Source of the DNA: Clostridium sp. 1001275B_160808_H3
Lineage (GTDB): Bacteria; Bacillota; Clostridia; Clostridiales; Clostridiaceae
DNA: 64,000 bases
Direction: 5' to 3'
NCBI RefSeq assembly: GCF_015550425.1
Contig: NZ_JADNAT010000016.1
Span: forward strand, 1-64,000
The translations under genes and the position numbers were made by a program. Under the pieces are notes generated by a model. That model searched no databases. It was not told where the DNA came from and was given only the letters and a program-made list of their open reading frames with translations. Shown piece by piece: positions 44,281-53,533 of this stretch. Position 1 is the first letter of the stretch. Each line of letters opens with the position of its first letter.

Positions 44281-44959
44281 CTCCCCACACCACCTTTAAA
44301 TATTTTGGATTTTTAGGATTAATTTCAATTTTTTCTCTTATATTTCTTACGTGAACCATTATTGTATCAGTATTAATTGCTTGCTCATTCCATACTCTTT
44401 CGTATATTTCTTCTGCTGAAAAAACTCTTCCTGGATTTTGCATAAGCAAATGAAGTATTTTAAATTCAATTGGAGTTATTTTTACTAAATTCCCATCAAC
44501 AGTTAACTCAACTGTATCAATATTTAATTCAAGTCCTCCAATTATAAAGCTATTAGATTTTTCCTTTTCTACACCTACTAAACTTAGATATTTTGAATAT
44601 CTTCTTAATTGAGAGTTTACTCTAGCTAGTAATTCTAAAGGTGTAAAAGGCTTAGTCACATAATCGTCTGCACCTATGTTTAATCCCATTATTTTATCAA
44701 CTTCTTCTGATTTTGCTGAAAGCATTATAACTGGAAAATCATATTTTTCTCTAAGTTTCATAGTCATAGCTATTCCATCCATCCTTGGCATCATTATATC
44801 TACTATAGCCAAGTGAATTTCTTCTTTATTTATAATTTCTAACCCCTCTATTCCATTGTATCCTTTAAAAACATTATATCCTTGGTTTTTTAAGTATATT
44901 TCTATAGCATCAGCTATTTCCTTTTCATCTTCTACAACTAAAACATTATATGACTTCAT
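44255..44959 (-). CDS. OmpR-family response regulator
   Basis: 234 residues: receiver with VVEDEKEIAD, phospho-Asp in LAIVDIMMPRMDG, MLSAKS and DDYVTKPF; C-terminal winged-helix domain ending LKVVWGVGYKIEK. First gene of the unit with the 724-residue kinase (overlapping by about 26 bases). GGGG ribosome site. 300 bp upstream, on the opposite strand, lies the free-standing two-hairpin RNA. Confidence 0.93.
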   Translation of the reverse strand: MKSYNVLVVEDEKEIADAIEIYLKNQGYNVFKGYNGIEGLEIINKEEIHLAIVDIMMPRMDGIAMTMKLREKYDFPVIMLSAKSEEVDKIMGLNIGADDYVTKPFTPLELLARVNSQLRRYSKYLSLVGVEKEKSNSFIIGGLELNIDTVELTVDGNLVKITPIEFKILHLLMQNPGRVFSAEEIYERVWNEQAINTDTIMVHVRNIREKIEINPKNPKYLKVVWGVGYKIEKQ

Positions 44960-45240
44960 ATTTCAACCCCGCTTTTTCTGTAATAATATAAATATTATAC
45001 AATAAAAGTATTAAATTAATCTCATTAACTAAAGTATATCTTGAAATCCTAAAGATAAACTTTAGTTAATTCTAAAAAATTTCTAAAGAGATTCTTTAAT
45101 TTTCTCACTATAATCTTTTAATTTGTTGATACCATCTAATATAATAGCTTTAAATTCACAAACATTTATTTTTATTCATTCTTTATATTAGCTTACTAAT
45201 ATGAAAATTTATTAATTTATAAAGAAAATAAAACTTTTTG

Positions 45241-45269
45241 TTGACTATTTATCTATTTAATGTTATTCT
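45241..45269 (+). promoter_or_regulatory. Promoter of the free-standing two-hairpin RNA
   Basis: -35 TTGACT (45241-45246), 17-bp spacer, -10 TATTCT (45264-45269). The copy upstream of the DEAD-box gene has the same layout (TTGATT, 17 bp, TATTAT). Confidence 0.65.
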
Positions 45270-45275
45270 AATTGA

Positions 45276-45353
45276 GCAGTTGGTACGTAAGTGCTAATTA
45301 CTCGAGGAGCTTGGGTTGTCTTTCGCCGGATACCAAGCTCCTCTTTATTTTTA
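45276..45353 (+). ncRNA. Candidate small RNA, two hairpins, free-standing copy
   Basis: Hairpin 1: AGTTGGTAC / GTGCTAATT with GTAA loop (45278-45299, nine pairs including G-T). Hairpin 2: GAGGAGCTTGG / CCAAGCTCCTC (45304-45343, eleven pairs) with an 18-nt loop GTTGTCTTTCGCCGGATA, then TTTATTTTTAT, so it resembles a terminator ending the RNA at about 78 nt. The same two-hairpin element is the leader of the DEAD-box helicase gene 1.2 kb away. No open reading frame follows on this strand before 45476. Known riboswitch classes do not fit by eye; identity as a functional RNA is inferred from duplication, promoter and conserved loop. Confidence 0.6.
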
Positions 45354-45446
45354 TGTATCTAAAATTATTAAGACAAAATAATAATCTGCTATATCTAAGA
45401 ATATAGAATATAAAATTCGAATTTTTGCAATTAATAATAAACTATA

Positions 45447-45474
45447 ATAGGAGTTGTCTTATGACAACTCCTAT
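45447..45474 (-). terminator. Intrinsic terminator of the DedA/VTT gene
   Basis: Perfect 12-bp stem ATAGGAGTTGTC / GACAACTCCTAT with a 4-nt loop, next to the stop at 45477. Confidence 0.9.
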
Positions 45475-45476
45475 AT

Positions 45477-46160
45477 TTATATGGCTTTTATTAATTTTGT
45501 TAATTTGTCTTCTATTTTACTACTATTTATTACTATAATTATAGATACTAATAGTACTAGTCCCCATCCCCATAATGGAATTGATAATTTAGCTGATCCT
45601 AATGCACATGCTATTAAGATTTCCCATGGTCTTGTAAGTATTAGTATAATAAAATATCTTTTAAAACTCATACTACTAAGTCCAACTAAAAAATTTATAA
45701 TATCATCAGGGAAAAACGGAAGTAACAGCATTAAAAATATTATTATTTCTCCCTTTGGTGAGTTTATTATTTCTTCGTATTTATTCAAAATCTTATCACT
45801 TACAAATCTTTCTACAAATGCTTTCCCACATATTCTTGATAAGTAAAATATTATTGCCGATCCACTAATTATAGCTAAAGTAGTTATTATAAAAGACTCC
45901 CACATTCCAAATACCATTGCCCCTGCCACAGCACTTACATTGCTAGGTATAGGAGCAATAATGATAGAAGCTAATTGTAATAAAAAAAATATAATAAAAG
46001 CTTTGTTTCCAAATCCCTCAATATATACTTTAAAATCTTCTAATGATGCCATATAGCCTAAAATCCCACTTGATTTTAAGTAAATTATTATAGATATAAA
46101 TGATACTATTACTATCAACAAATATATAAATTGTTTTGCTTGTATCTTTCTTTTACTCAT
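45477..46160 (-). CDS. VTT/DedA-TVP38 family membrane protein
   Basis: 227 residues from ATG 46160, which has AAGGAGAG seven nt upstream; the frame extends 31 codons further but without a ribosome site. Basic start (MSKRKIQAKQF), six or so membrane segments. VTT motifs are visible: PIPSNVSAVAGAMVFGMWES, GSAIIFYLSRICGKAFVERF, LLLPFFPDDIINFLVGLSSM and LTRPWEILIACALGSAKL. Members move or scramble phospholipids or polyprenyl carriers; the role here is unknown. A second VTT-domain gene is at 15057. It lies, on the opposite strand, between the two RNA copies. Confidence 0.85.
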   Translation of the reverse strand: MSKRKIQAKQFIYLLIVIVSFISIIIYLKSSGILGYMASLEDFKVYIEGFGNKAFIIFFLLQLASIIIAPIPSNVSAVAGAMVFGMWESFIITTLAIISGSAIIFYLSRICGKAFVERFVSDKILNKYEEIINSPKGEIIIFLMLLLPFFPDDIINFLVGLSSMSFKRYFIILILTRPWEILIACALGSAKLSIPLWGWGLVLLVSIIIVINSSKIEDKLTKLIKAI

Positions 46161-46468
46161 TAATTCTCTCCTTTTACAAATTAATTTTCTAAATTGAATG
46201 AACTTCTTCGAAAATACTAACCTTAAAATACTTAGTGATTTTTGTAATCTCACTTTTTATTTACTACCACTTTTATTTAATCTCATTTTTTGTTAATTTC
46301 AGTATAAGTTTAAAATCTTAATATATTTTCATATAAAGCTTAAGATTTCCTAAATATAAAATAAAGAAAATCATATTTATAATTTAAATTCAATTTTTAC
46401 TTTATGATTCTTTTTATTAAAATTTAGTTAGATAGCTTATTCTATTTAATATGATTTATAACTTTATA

Positions 46469-46497
46469 TTGATTATTGATATTTTAAGTGTTATTAT
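46469..46497 (+). promoter_or_regulatory. Promoter of the DEAD-box helicase transcript
   Basis: -35 TTGATT (46469-46474), 17-bp spacer, -10 TATTAT (46492-46497); transcription would start near 46504, at the first hairpin. The 46161-46468 part of the gap is A+T-rich with nothing recognised. Confidence 0.6.
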
Positions 46498-46503
46498 TAA
46501 GCC

Positions 46504-46562
46504 ATTAGTATATGAGTACTATAAAGTGAGCTTGGTTGTCTTTCACCAGATACCAAGCTCTA
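46504..46562 (+). ncRNA. Two-hairpin 5' leader RNA of the DEAD-box gene
   Basis: Hairpin 1 TAGTAT / GTACTA with ATGA loop (46506-46521). Hairpin 2 GAGCTTGG / CCAAGCTC (46528-46560) with a 17-nt loop TTGTCTTTCACCAGATA. The loop matches the free-standing copy at all but two G/A transitions and one missing base, while the stem is three pairs shorter and the first hairpin differs in sequence but not in shape. Ends about 38 nt before the helicase start; the following TAATTTATTTTAT is only a weak T-tract, so read-through or regulated attenuation is possible. Confidence 0.6.
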
Positions 46563-46599
46563 ATTTATTTTATATAACTTTCAAAGAAAGGATAAAATT

Positions 46600-47712
46600 A
46601 TGAATTTTAAAAGTTTAAAGATAAATGAAAAATTAATTGACTCATTGAAGAAAAATGGCATAGTAGCGCCTACCAAAGTTCAAATTAATGTTATACCTGA
46701 AATAATTAATAAAAATGATGTAATAGGAAAATCAAAAACTGGCTCTGGAAAAACCCTAGCCTTTTTATTACCTATACTTCAAAGAATAGATAGTAATTCT
46801 AAAAATACTGAAGTACTAATTTTATCTCCAACTAGGGAACTTGCAATACAAATAACTGAGGAAGCAAATAAATTTAATATAAATGATATCGGAATTTTAG
46901 CTGCTTACGGTGGAAAAGACGTTGGTTCTCAATTAAAAAAGCTTAATAAAGGTATTAATTTAATAATTGCAACTCCAGGAAGATTACTTGATCATTTAGA
47001 AAGAAAAAGTATAAATTTAAGTAAACTAAATACAGTTGTTATAGATGAAGCTGATCAAATGCTTTTAATGGGATTTAGAAATGAAATTGAAAAAATAATG
47101 TCTTATGCTCCAAAAAAACTTCAAACTCTTTGCTTTTCTGCAACTATAGATTCTAAAGTAAAAAAACTTGCTTATAGATATATGAATAATCCAGCTATTA
47201 TTGATATTACAGAAAATGAAGAAGCTGAACTTCCTAATATTAAGCAAGAAGTCGTTAAAACTACAGATAGATGGAAAGTTGATGCTTTAGTTAAAGTTTT
47301 AGAAGAAGATAATCCATTTATGTCTATTATTTTTTGTAGAACTAAAAGAAGAGCTGATGAATTAGAAGTAAAGCTAGCTGCTAAAGGTATAAAGGCCGCT
47401 AAAATACATAGTGATGTTCCTCAAAATAAAAGGGAAAAAATTATGAAATCTTTTAGAGATTGTGAGATTCAATATTTAATAGCAACCGATGTTGCTTCAA
47501 GAGGAATAGATGTTACTGGAGTTACTCATATATATAATTATGATGCACCAGAAAGTGTTGAAATCTATATTCATAGAATAGGAAGAACAGCTCGTGCTGG
47601 AGACAGTGGTTATACCTGTCTTATTACAGATCCTAAAAACTACAATATATTAGAGGAAATAGAAAATTACTTACAGTATACAATTCCTGAGCGTGAAGTT
47701 AACTTCAGATAA
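46600..47712 (+). CDS. DEAD-box ATP-dependent RNA helicase
   Basis: 370 residues, helicase core only, without the C-terminal RNA-binding domain of DbpA/YxiN or CshA. Motifs in order: Q motif PTKVQINVIP, I GKSKTGSGKT, Ia PTRELAIQ, Ib TPGRLLDH, II VIDEADQM, III SAT, IV IIFCRTKRR, V ATDVASRGIDV, VI HRIGRTARAG. Unwinds RNA in ribosome assembly or decay, often cold-induced. AAGAAAGGAT ribosome site. Its message starts with the two-hairpin leader. A hairpin at 47881 lies 170 bp after the stop and probably terminates it. Confidence 0.94.
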   Translation: MNFKSLKINEKLIDSLKKNGIVAPTKVQINVIPEIINKNDVIGKSKTGSGKTLAFLLPILQRIDSNSKNTEVLILSPTRELAIQITEEANKFNINDIGILAAYGGKDVGSQLKKLNKGINLIIATPGRLLDHLERKSINLSKLNTVVIDEADQMLLMGFRNEIEKIMSYAPKKLQTLCFSATIDSKVKKLAYRYMNNPAIIDITENEEAELPNIKQEVVKTTDRWKVDALVKVLEEDNPFMSIIFCRTKRRADELEVKLAAKGIKAAKIHSDVPQNKREKIMKSFRDCEIQYLIATDVASRGIDVTGVTHIYNYDAPESVEIYIHRIGRTARAGDSGYTCLITDPKNYNILEEIENYLQYTIPEREVNFR

Positions 47713-47880
47713 AAGATAGAAATATAAATCTGATTATTGCAGCGCTCTTTACAAGTTAACATAAACTTACAGATATACATTTGAAAACTGATATTATAGT
47801 TAAAAAAATTATAAATATGCATATGTATATATCGTAACTCTGAACATATTATAGCTATAAAATCTATAGAAATTTCAGTA

Positions 47881-47919
47881 TAAGCAAAGGATATAACGAA
47901 ACATTATATCCTTTGCTTA
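47881..47919 (+). terminator. Intrinsic terminator-like hairpin after the DEAD-box gene
   Basis: Perfect 16-bp stem TAAGCAAAGGATATAA / TTATATCCTTTGCTTA around a 7-nt loop; followed only by a mixed A/T stretch. The 47713-47880 stretch before it holds no gene. Confidence 0.7.
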
Positions 47920-47974
47920 TATAAAAATATATAATAAATAAACATATTATTTTAATAAAAAAAAGTTAATAGAA

Positions 47975-48015
47975 AAATTTCAAGGACGTCGCGTTTCGCG
48001 ACGCCCTTGAAATTT
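47975..48015. repeat. G+C-rich palindrome in A+T-rich intergenic DNA
   Basis: AAATTTCAAGG / CCTTGAAATTT outer stem (11 bp), one A-C mismatch, then CGTCGCG / CGCGACG inner stem (7 bp) and TTT loop. The CGTCGCGTTTCGCGACG core is unlike anything nearby in composition. No T-tract directly after it, so an ordinary terminator is not certain. Confidence 0.8.
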
Positions 48016-48050
48016 AATTATTAATAACTCTTTTTATAATTAATCACAAA

Positions 48051-48098
48051 AAAGACAGTAGATATATTTGTTTTACCAAAACATATCTACTGCCTCTT
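48051..48098 (-). terminator. Terminator of the glycogen phosphorylase gene
   Basis: CAGTAGATAT (48056-48065) pairs with ATATCTACTG (48083-48092), with TTTT/AAAA inner pairing; followed on the minus strand by a T run. About 25 bp after the stop. Confidence 0.8.
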
Positions 48099-48123
48099 TG
48101 TAGTTGTAATTTATACTGATCTT

Positions 48124-50385
48124 CTACTTTAATTTCCAGATTTCATTATTGTATTGCTCAATAGTTCTATCTGATGAGAAGAATCCGGCTTTACTAATAT
48201 TAACTAAAACTTTTCTATTCCAAGTTTCTCTATCTTCATAATCTTTAAATACTATTTCTTTAGTTTTAATATACTCTTCAAGATCTAGCAATGTCATAAA
48301 CCAATCCTTGTTGATTAATTCCTTATGAAGTCTTGTTAGGTTTTCTTCATCTCCAACTGCTATCATTTTATCGCTAACTATAAAGTCAACTAATTCCTTT
48401 ATTGCAGGCTTTTCATAGTATTTCTTTGAAACATAATCTGCTTTTTTATAGTGTTCAATAACAGCTTCACTGCATTCACCAAATATATAAATATTGTCAT
48501 CTCCGACTAATTCATGTATTTCTACATTAGCTCCATCTTCTGTACCTAAAGTTAATGCTCCATTTAACATAAACTTCATATTACCTGTTCCAGATGCTTC
48601 TTTGGATGCTAGAGAAATTTGTTCTGAAACATCACAAGCTGGAATTAACTTAGATGCTTTTGTTACATTGTAGTTTTCTACCATAACAACTTTTAAATAC
48701 TTATTGACTTCAGGATCATTATTTATGATTTCTTGAAGACATAAAATAGTATGAATTATATCTTGAGCTATTATATAAGCTGGTGCTGCCTTAGCTCCAA
48801 ATATCATTGTTATTGGAGTTGTTGGGATATTCCCCTTTTTGATTTCTAAATACTTATGAATTATATAAAGAACATTCATTTGTTGTCTCTTATATTCATG
48901 AAGTCTCTTAATTTGAATATCAAATATAGAATTTTCATCTATTTCAACACCTTGAGTTTCTTTTAGGTAATCCTTAAGAGCAACTTTATTATGCTTCTTA
49001 ATTTCTCCTAATTTTTTTAGAACTTCTTTATTATCTACATATTTTAATAAGTCTTCTAATTTAGTAGCATCCTTTTTATAATTATCTCCAATTAGCTCAC
49101 TTATATACTTTGCAAGCTCGTTATTGCAATGAATTAACCATCTTCTAAATGTTATCCCATTTGTCTTATTATTAAACTTCTCTGGATAAATATTATAAAA
49201 ATGCTTTAATTCTTCTTCTTTTAATATATCTGTATGAAGTGCAGCAACTCCATTTACGCTAAATCCATAGTGAATATCCATATGTGCCATATGAACTCTG
49301 TTATCCTTATCTATTATATATACTTTTTCATCATCATATTTAGCTTTTACTTTGTTATCTAGCTCTCTTATTATTGGCATTAATTGTGGAACAACCTTAT
49401 CTAAATATTCTATTGGCCACTTTTCTAATGCTTCTGCTAATATTGTATGATTTGTATATGCACAAGTCTTTGTAACTATTTCAATAGCCTCATCCATACC
49501 TATTCCTCTCTCTCCTAAAAGACGAATTAATTCAGGAATAACCATTGATGGATGTGTATCATTTATTTGAATAACTACATGATCATATAATTTGTGCAAA
49601 TCATATCCATTTTCTTCAGCTTCTAATAAAATTAATTGAGCTGCATTACTTACCATAAAGTATTGTTGATAGATCCTTAATAAGTGCCCAGCTTTATCAC
49701 TGTCATCAGGATATAAGAATAAAGTTAAGTTTTTCTTTATTTCTTCCTTATCAAAGTTTATACCATCCTTTACTAGTGATTCATCTATTGTATCTATATC
49801 AAATAAACGAAGCTTATTACATGACTTATCATAACCTGTAACATCTATATCATAAAGGCTTGATGTAACTTTAAATCCTCCAAATGAAACTTCAAATTTT
49901 ATATCTGATTTATTTAACCAGCCTTCGCTAGTTATCCATGGATTTTTAACTGCCTTTTGTTTATTATTTTCAAATACTTGCTGGAATAATCCAAAATGGT
50001 AATTTAAACCTACTCCATCTCCATTTAATCCTAGAGTTGCAATTGAATCTAAGAAACATGCAGCTAATCTTCCAAGTCCACCATTACCCAATGATGGTTC
50101 TAATTCGATTTCTTCTATTTCAGTTAAATCTTTCTCATTATCAAATAATACTTCTTTAACCTCTTCATAAAGTCCTAAATTGATTAAGTTATTTGATAAT
50201 AACTTTCCAATTAAAAATTCAGCTGAAATATAGTACAGCTTCTTATTTCCTTTATTTCTTCCCTTTGTCTTAATTTCCCCTTTTGTTAATTCTAATAAAG
50301 CTAAATAGATTTCTTCGTTGCTTGCTTCTTTTATTGTCTTTCCAAATCTATTTTCTAGAATTTTTGTTAAGTTTTCTTGTACCAT
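48124..50385 (-). CDS. glgP: Glycogen/alpha-glucan phosphorylase
   Basis: 753 residues, somewhat shorter than the enterobacterial enzyme (about 800-815) but usual for clostridia. The pyridoxal-phosphate region is intact: [20 protein letters not shown] with the Lys that binds the cofactor, followed by [14 protein letters not shown]-terminal [20 protein letters not shown] and [19 protein letters not shown], and [12 protein letters not shown], are classical. Releases glucose-1-phosphate from storage glucan in the cytoplasm. GAGGGTGGGA ribosome site. Single gene: no glgBCDA genes are next to it. Confidence 0.96.
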   Translation of the reverse strand: MVQENLTKILENRFGKTIKEASNEEIYLALLELTKGEIKTKGRNKGNKKLYYISAEFLIGKLLSNNLINLGLYEEVKEVLFDNEKDLTEIEEIELEPSLGNGGLGRLAACFLDSIATLGLNGDGVGLNYHFGLFQQVFENNKQKAVKNPWITSEGWLNKSDIKFEVSFGGFKVTSSLYDIDVTGYDKSCNKLRLFDIDTIDESLVKDGINFDKEEIKKNLTLFLYPDDSDKAGHLLRIYQQYFMVSNAAQLILLEAEENGYDLHKLYDHVVIQINDTHPSMVIPELIRLLGERGIGMDEAIEIVTKTCAYTNHTILAEALEKWPIEYLDKVVPQLMPIIRELDNKVKAKYDDEKVYIIDKDNRVHMAHMDIHYGFSVNGVAALHTDILKEEELKHFYNIYPEKFNNKTNGITFRRWLIHCNNELAKYISELIGDNYKKDATKLEDLLKYVDNKEVLKKLGEIKKHNKVALKDYLKETQGVEIDENSIFDIQIKRLHEYKRQQMNVLYIIHKYLEIKKGNIPTTPITMIFGAKAAPAYIIAQDIIHTILCLQEIINNDPEVNKYLKVVMVENYNVTKASKLIPACDVSEQISLASKEASGTGNMKFMLNGALTLGTEDGANVEIHELVGDDNIYIFGECSEAVIEHYKKADYVSKKYYEKPAIKELVDFIVSDKMIAVGDEENLTRLHKELINKDWFMTLLDLEEYIKTKEIVFKDYEDRETWNRKVLVNISKAGFFSSDRTIEQYNNEIWKLK

Positions 50386-50711
50386 TATTCTATCCCACCC
50401 TCAAATAATTAATTTATTTTCTTAATAATCTTATTTATATAATTTATACAAATTAAATTTAGTAAAGTTATAAACCCTTTACAAGTATTATAATATCAAT
50501 TTTATATCTATTAATTTGTATATTCATTCTTTTATTTGTATATTTCTTATATAAAATTCAAAAATTCTATATTTTTTTCCTATTTTTGTACTTCATTACA
50601 ATAAAATTATAGACACTTACCAATTTTATTATTCATTAGTCACCTTAATATTAACCCAATTTTTCATAGTTTTAATACAAATAAAAATGAGATATCCTAA
50701 GATATCTCATT
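50386..50711. other. Intergenic region upstream of glgP
   Basis: A+T-rich; holds the glgP promoter region (several weak TATAAT-like hexamers near 50440, none clearly best) and, at its right end, the terminator of the nitroreductase-like gene. No other gene seen. Confidence 0.5.
50686..50711 (-). terminator. Intrinsic terminator of the nitroreductase-like gene
   Basis: Perfect 11-bp stem AATGAGATATC / GATATCTCATT with CTAA loop, directly before the stop at 50712, T-rich beyond. Confidence 0.88.
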
Positions 50712-51524
50712 CTATTCACTTCTTAACCATGAAATAACATATGCATATTTACATTCTATAAATGGATTTACAAACTTAAAATCTCCACTAATTCCTTTTT
50801 CCTTCATATATAAATCAAGATGACAAAGTGCTATACCCATATCTATTTTATTCATATCATTATTACCACTATTATATATATGAATATCATTCTGTACCTT
50901 AACTATTCTCCATGGTTGCTTATTCATTGATGATGGTGCTAATCTTACCATTTCAAATGCTTCTCCATACTCCTTTGCTTCTTCCTTTGAAAGAGGAGTG
51001 TCAAAACTTACATTAAAGAATACTTCTGAATAATCTTTCCTTTTATTTTTATGGTCCTTCATAAAAGAAGCAAGAAAGGATTTTTTTCCGCCTTCATATC
51101 CAACAGGCGATACTGCTGGTAATATTTCATTACTTTTTAAATTAATAGTTTTTCCAAAATCACCTTTACTAAATGTCCCTCCAAGCCAAACTGTACCTAA
51201 TCCTAGTGAAGTACAATATAAAATCAATTTTTCAAATGTATATCCTAATGCTTCTAATGCAAAATCTTTATTTTCGCATGCAGCTACTAAATAATAATTT
51301 GCTCCTTTTATAACTCCATAAGTACCAAGTCTAATTACATCCTTATAAGTTTCCTTTTTGATTAAATGTATTCTTACCTTTATATTAAAAGGATTATCCA
51401 ATTCACTTATATAATTCTCGATTTTTTCTATTAGCTCTTGAGATAAATGCTTGTCTTCATAATTTCTAACTGAATATCTAGCTCTTATTACCTCTTCTAA
51501 AGGCTTATTAAATATCATCTCCAT
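50712..51524 (-). CDS. Nitroreductase-fold protein (TM nitroreductase-like)
   Basis: 270 residues. The N-terminal VIRARYSVRNYEDKHLSQELI with the FMN-binding RxSxRxY motif, then GYTFEKLILYCTSLGLGTVWLGGTF and ILPAVSPVGYEGGKKS, are typical of the putative nitroreductase family (pfam14512 style) with an internal duplication: VRLAPSSMNKQPWRIVKV in the second half is the normal nitroreductase motif. FMN-dependent reduction is expected, substrate unknown. ATG at 51524 with GAGGGG about 13 nt upstream, which is long; the ATG two codons later is farther. Single gene. Confidence 0.85.
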   Translation of the reverse strand: MEMIFNKPLEEVIRARYSVRNYEDKHLSQELIEKIENYISELDNPFNIKVRIHLIKKETYKDVIRLGTYGVIKGANYYLVAACENKDFALEALGYTFEKLILYCTSLGLGTVWLGGTFSKGDFGKTINLKSNEILPAVSPVGYEGGKKSFLASFMKDHKNKRKDYSEVFFNVSFDTPLSKEEAKEYGEAFEMVRLAPSSMNKQPWRIVKVQNDIHIYNSGNNDMNKIDMGIALCHLDLYMKEKGISGDFKFVNPFIECKYAYVISWLRSE

Positions 51525-51815
51525 ATAAATTATCTACCCCTCTTTTATAGCATATTAAATAAACATTATTATTTTATAATATCTTTGTAATTATTTACAA
51601 TAAATTATATCATTAAATTGTTTTTATATCTATTGTAAGAACAACAAAATTTATTCTAACTAATTTATAGCAAATGCTAAGTAATATCTCCTAATATAAT
51701 CTTCTTTTAGATATATACGAAATAAAAAAGAAGATAAATAATACTTATCTCCTTTTACATAAACTATATAATTTATTCTTTTAAAGATAATATGAACAAT
51801 TAATGATATAACACT

Positions 51816-52529
51816 CTAAAAAATAGATTCTTCTAATAAACTTAAATTATTAATTACTATTTTCTTTGTCCCTACAGCTTTAATAATATTCTCACTTTCT
51901 AATAAACTTAGCTTTCTGCTTAATGTTTCTCTTGCAATGCCACAATAATTAGCCATTCCTTCTCTGTTTAATGGTAAATCCACTTCTATCTTTCCATTTA
52001 CAATTTTGCCATATTTCTCAGAAAACTCTAAAAGCATACAGCATATTCTTGCTTCTGGATTATTATTAGATAAATTCTTTGAAAGGTTTTCTACTTCTAT
52101 TAATCTTTTATTTAACTCAGAAAGAAGTTTTAAGCAAATAGACGGATTCGAATATAATATATCTTTTAAGTCTTCTCTTGAAATAGTGCATAATTCAGTG
52201 TTTTTAACTGCTATTGCAGATACATTACTTTCCTTAGTATCTCCTAATATATTACTTTCTCCAAGGAAATCCCCAACAGTTAGTATATTAATAATTTGCT
52301 CCTTTCCAGTTGCAGTAGTTTTACTTATTTTTATCATGCCATCACTTATTATAAAGAGTTTCGAAACTTTATCTCCTTCTAAAAATAAACTTTCTCCTTT
52401 TTTTAAAACCATATGTTTTCTTACTGATATTATTCTATCTAATTCCTCTTCGGAAAGTGATTCAAATATAGGTACTTCTTGTGCATATAATCTACTTGCA
52501 CACTTTTCACAACAACAATCACAATTCAA
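51816..52529 (-). CDS. Crp/Fnr family transcriptional regulator
   Basis: 237 residues. The N-terminus has five Cys in eight positions (MNCDCCCEKC), suggestive of an Fe-S or metal sensor; then a cyclic-nucleotide-type beta-barrel (LFLEGDKVSKLFIISDGMIK, VGDFLGESNIL) and a C-terminal helix-turn-helix (LNREGMANYCGIARETLSRK). In clostridia, regulators of this kind (HcpR-like) control hcp and nitrosative stress genes, which fits the neighbours. TTG start at 52529 with AGGAGG upstream. Two matching palindromes in its own promoter suggest autoregulation. Confidence 0.92.
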   Translation of the reverse strand: MNCDCCCEKCASRLYAQEVPIFESLSEEELDRIISVRKHMVLKKGESLFLEGDKVSKLFIISDGMIKISKTTATGKEQIINILTVGDFLGESNILGDTKESNVSAIAVKNTELCTISREDLKDILYSNPSICLKLLSELNKRLIEVENLSKNLSNNNPEARICCMLLEFSEKYGKIVNGKIEVDLPLNREGMANYCGIARETLSRKLSLLESENIIKAVGTKKIVINNLSLLEESIF

Positions 52530-52548
52530 AATAAAATACCTCCTAACC

Positions 52549-52613
52549 TAAATCATATAACTTAGTTTAATTATACTATAAAATTCACATTTATAATTAA
52601 ATTATATAATTTA
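52549..52613. promoter_or_regulatory. Two operator-like palindromes in the Crp/Fnr promoter
   Basis: TAAATTATATAATTTA (52598-52613) is a perfect 16-nt palindrome and TAAATCATATAACTTA (52549-52564) matches it at 14 of 16 positions. They flank a -10 TATAAT on the minus strand (52570-52575). The shared TTATATAA core is also present twice before hcp. Confidence 0.5.
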
Positions 52614-52695
52614 GAAGGAGGTTTGAATTAATTTAAATATTAAATAAAAGAATTCTATTTTATTTAACATTTATTTACTTGCTACTATTAACATG

Positions 52696-53502
52696 TTACT
52701 TGCAATCATCAGGTGTAAATGTGCAATATCCTATACTATCACATTCTTTTTTCATATCAACCCACTTAGTATCACTTTCTATACTTTCTAATGCTGTAGG
52801 ATATAATATATAGTTTTCCTTAAATATATGATCTTTTAATTCAAAACAAATTGCATTTGAAAGTTTCTTTAATTCAATTTTATATTCATTAAAATCTAAA
52901 TCTGCAACTGACTCACTTAACTTCTTTAATGCTCTTTTCTTTTTTCTTAAATCTTCATGCTCAAGTCTCATTATTCTAGTTGGCCCTGTTATCCCCCTTG
53001 TTTCAAGTTCTGGGAATAAAACATCTTCTTCTCTTTTATGGTGAGGTTCAGCATCTAAAATACTAATGATAAGTTCAGTTACTCTTGTAAATTCTTTTCT
53101 ATTCTTATCATAGCTTTCCATTTCTAGTATTGCATTTGTTACTTCTTCTAATTCCTTTAAAAAACTTAAAAGTAATGCATGTTCTTCAATAAGTGTATAT
53201 AAAACGTGTCCCTTAGATATATTACTTTGTAATTTTTCAAGCTCACCTTGTAAAATCATCATATGAATTTCACATAAATGTCTTAATTCGCTTGGGTCCA
53301 TTCCTTCTTCTACTAAACTTTGTTCTGCCATAGAAAGTTCTAACGGACTTATTGATTTAACAAGTTTTAATCCCTTTTCCTTTAAATCTTCTGTTAATCC
53401 TTTTTCATTTAAATTTCTTAAAAGTACTGTTAACTCCTTTATTTTTCCTTCATTAACTGCTCTATTTACACCATTATCTAAAATAAATCTTTTCTTTTCC
53501 AA
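52696..53502 (-). CDS. DUF438/hemerythrin domain protein
   Basis: 268 residues from a TTG at 53502, with GAGGTGAT correctly spaced; the frame extends 34 codons further upstream but into the preceding gene and without a ribosome site. N-terminal DUF438 (about 14-80, ELTVLLRNLNEKGLTED...), then a hemerythrin-like four-helix domain with His/Glu iron ligands: IEEHALLLSFL, EPHHKREEDVLFPELE, MRLEHEDLRKKK and ELKDHIFKENYILYP. Binds a di-iron centre that can sense or buffer oxygen or NO. Follows the RIC gene by 31 bp; likely same operon. Many relatives have a PAS domain at the end, absent here. Confidence 0.87.
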   Translation of the reverse strand: MEKKRFILDNGVNRAVNEGKIKELTVLLRNLNEKGLTEDLKEKGLKLVKSISPLELSMAEQSLVEEGMDPSELRHLCEIHMMILQGELEKLQSNISKGHVLYTLIEEHALLLSFLKELEEVTNAILEMESYDKNRKEFTRVTELIISILDAEPHHKREEDVLFPELETRGITGPTRIMRLEHEDLRKKKRALKKLSESVADLDFNEYKIELKKLSNAICFELKDHIFKENYILYPTALESIESDTKWVDMKKECDSIGYCTFTPDDCK

Positions 53503-53533
53503 ATTAATCACCTCTATATTTTTATTAAACCTT

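Noticed and set aside
45276..45353. Assignment of the two-hairpin RNA to a known riboswitch (purine, c-di-GMP, fluoride, preQ1, T-box)
   Set aside because: None of the conserved core sequences of these classes is present; the only conserved part is the single apical loop.
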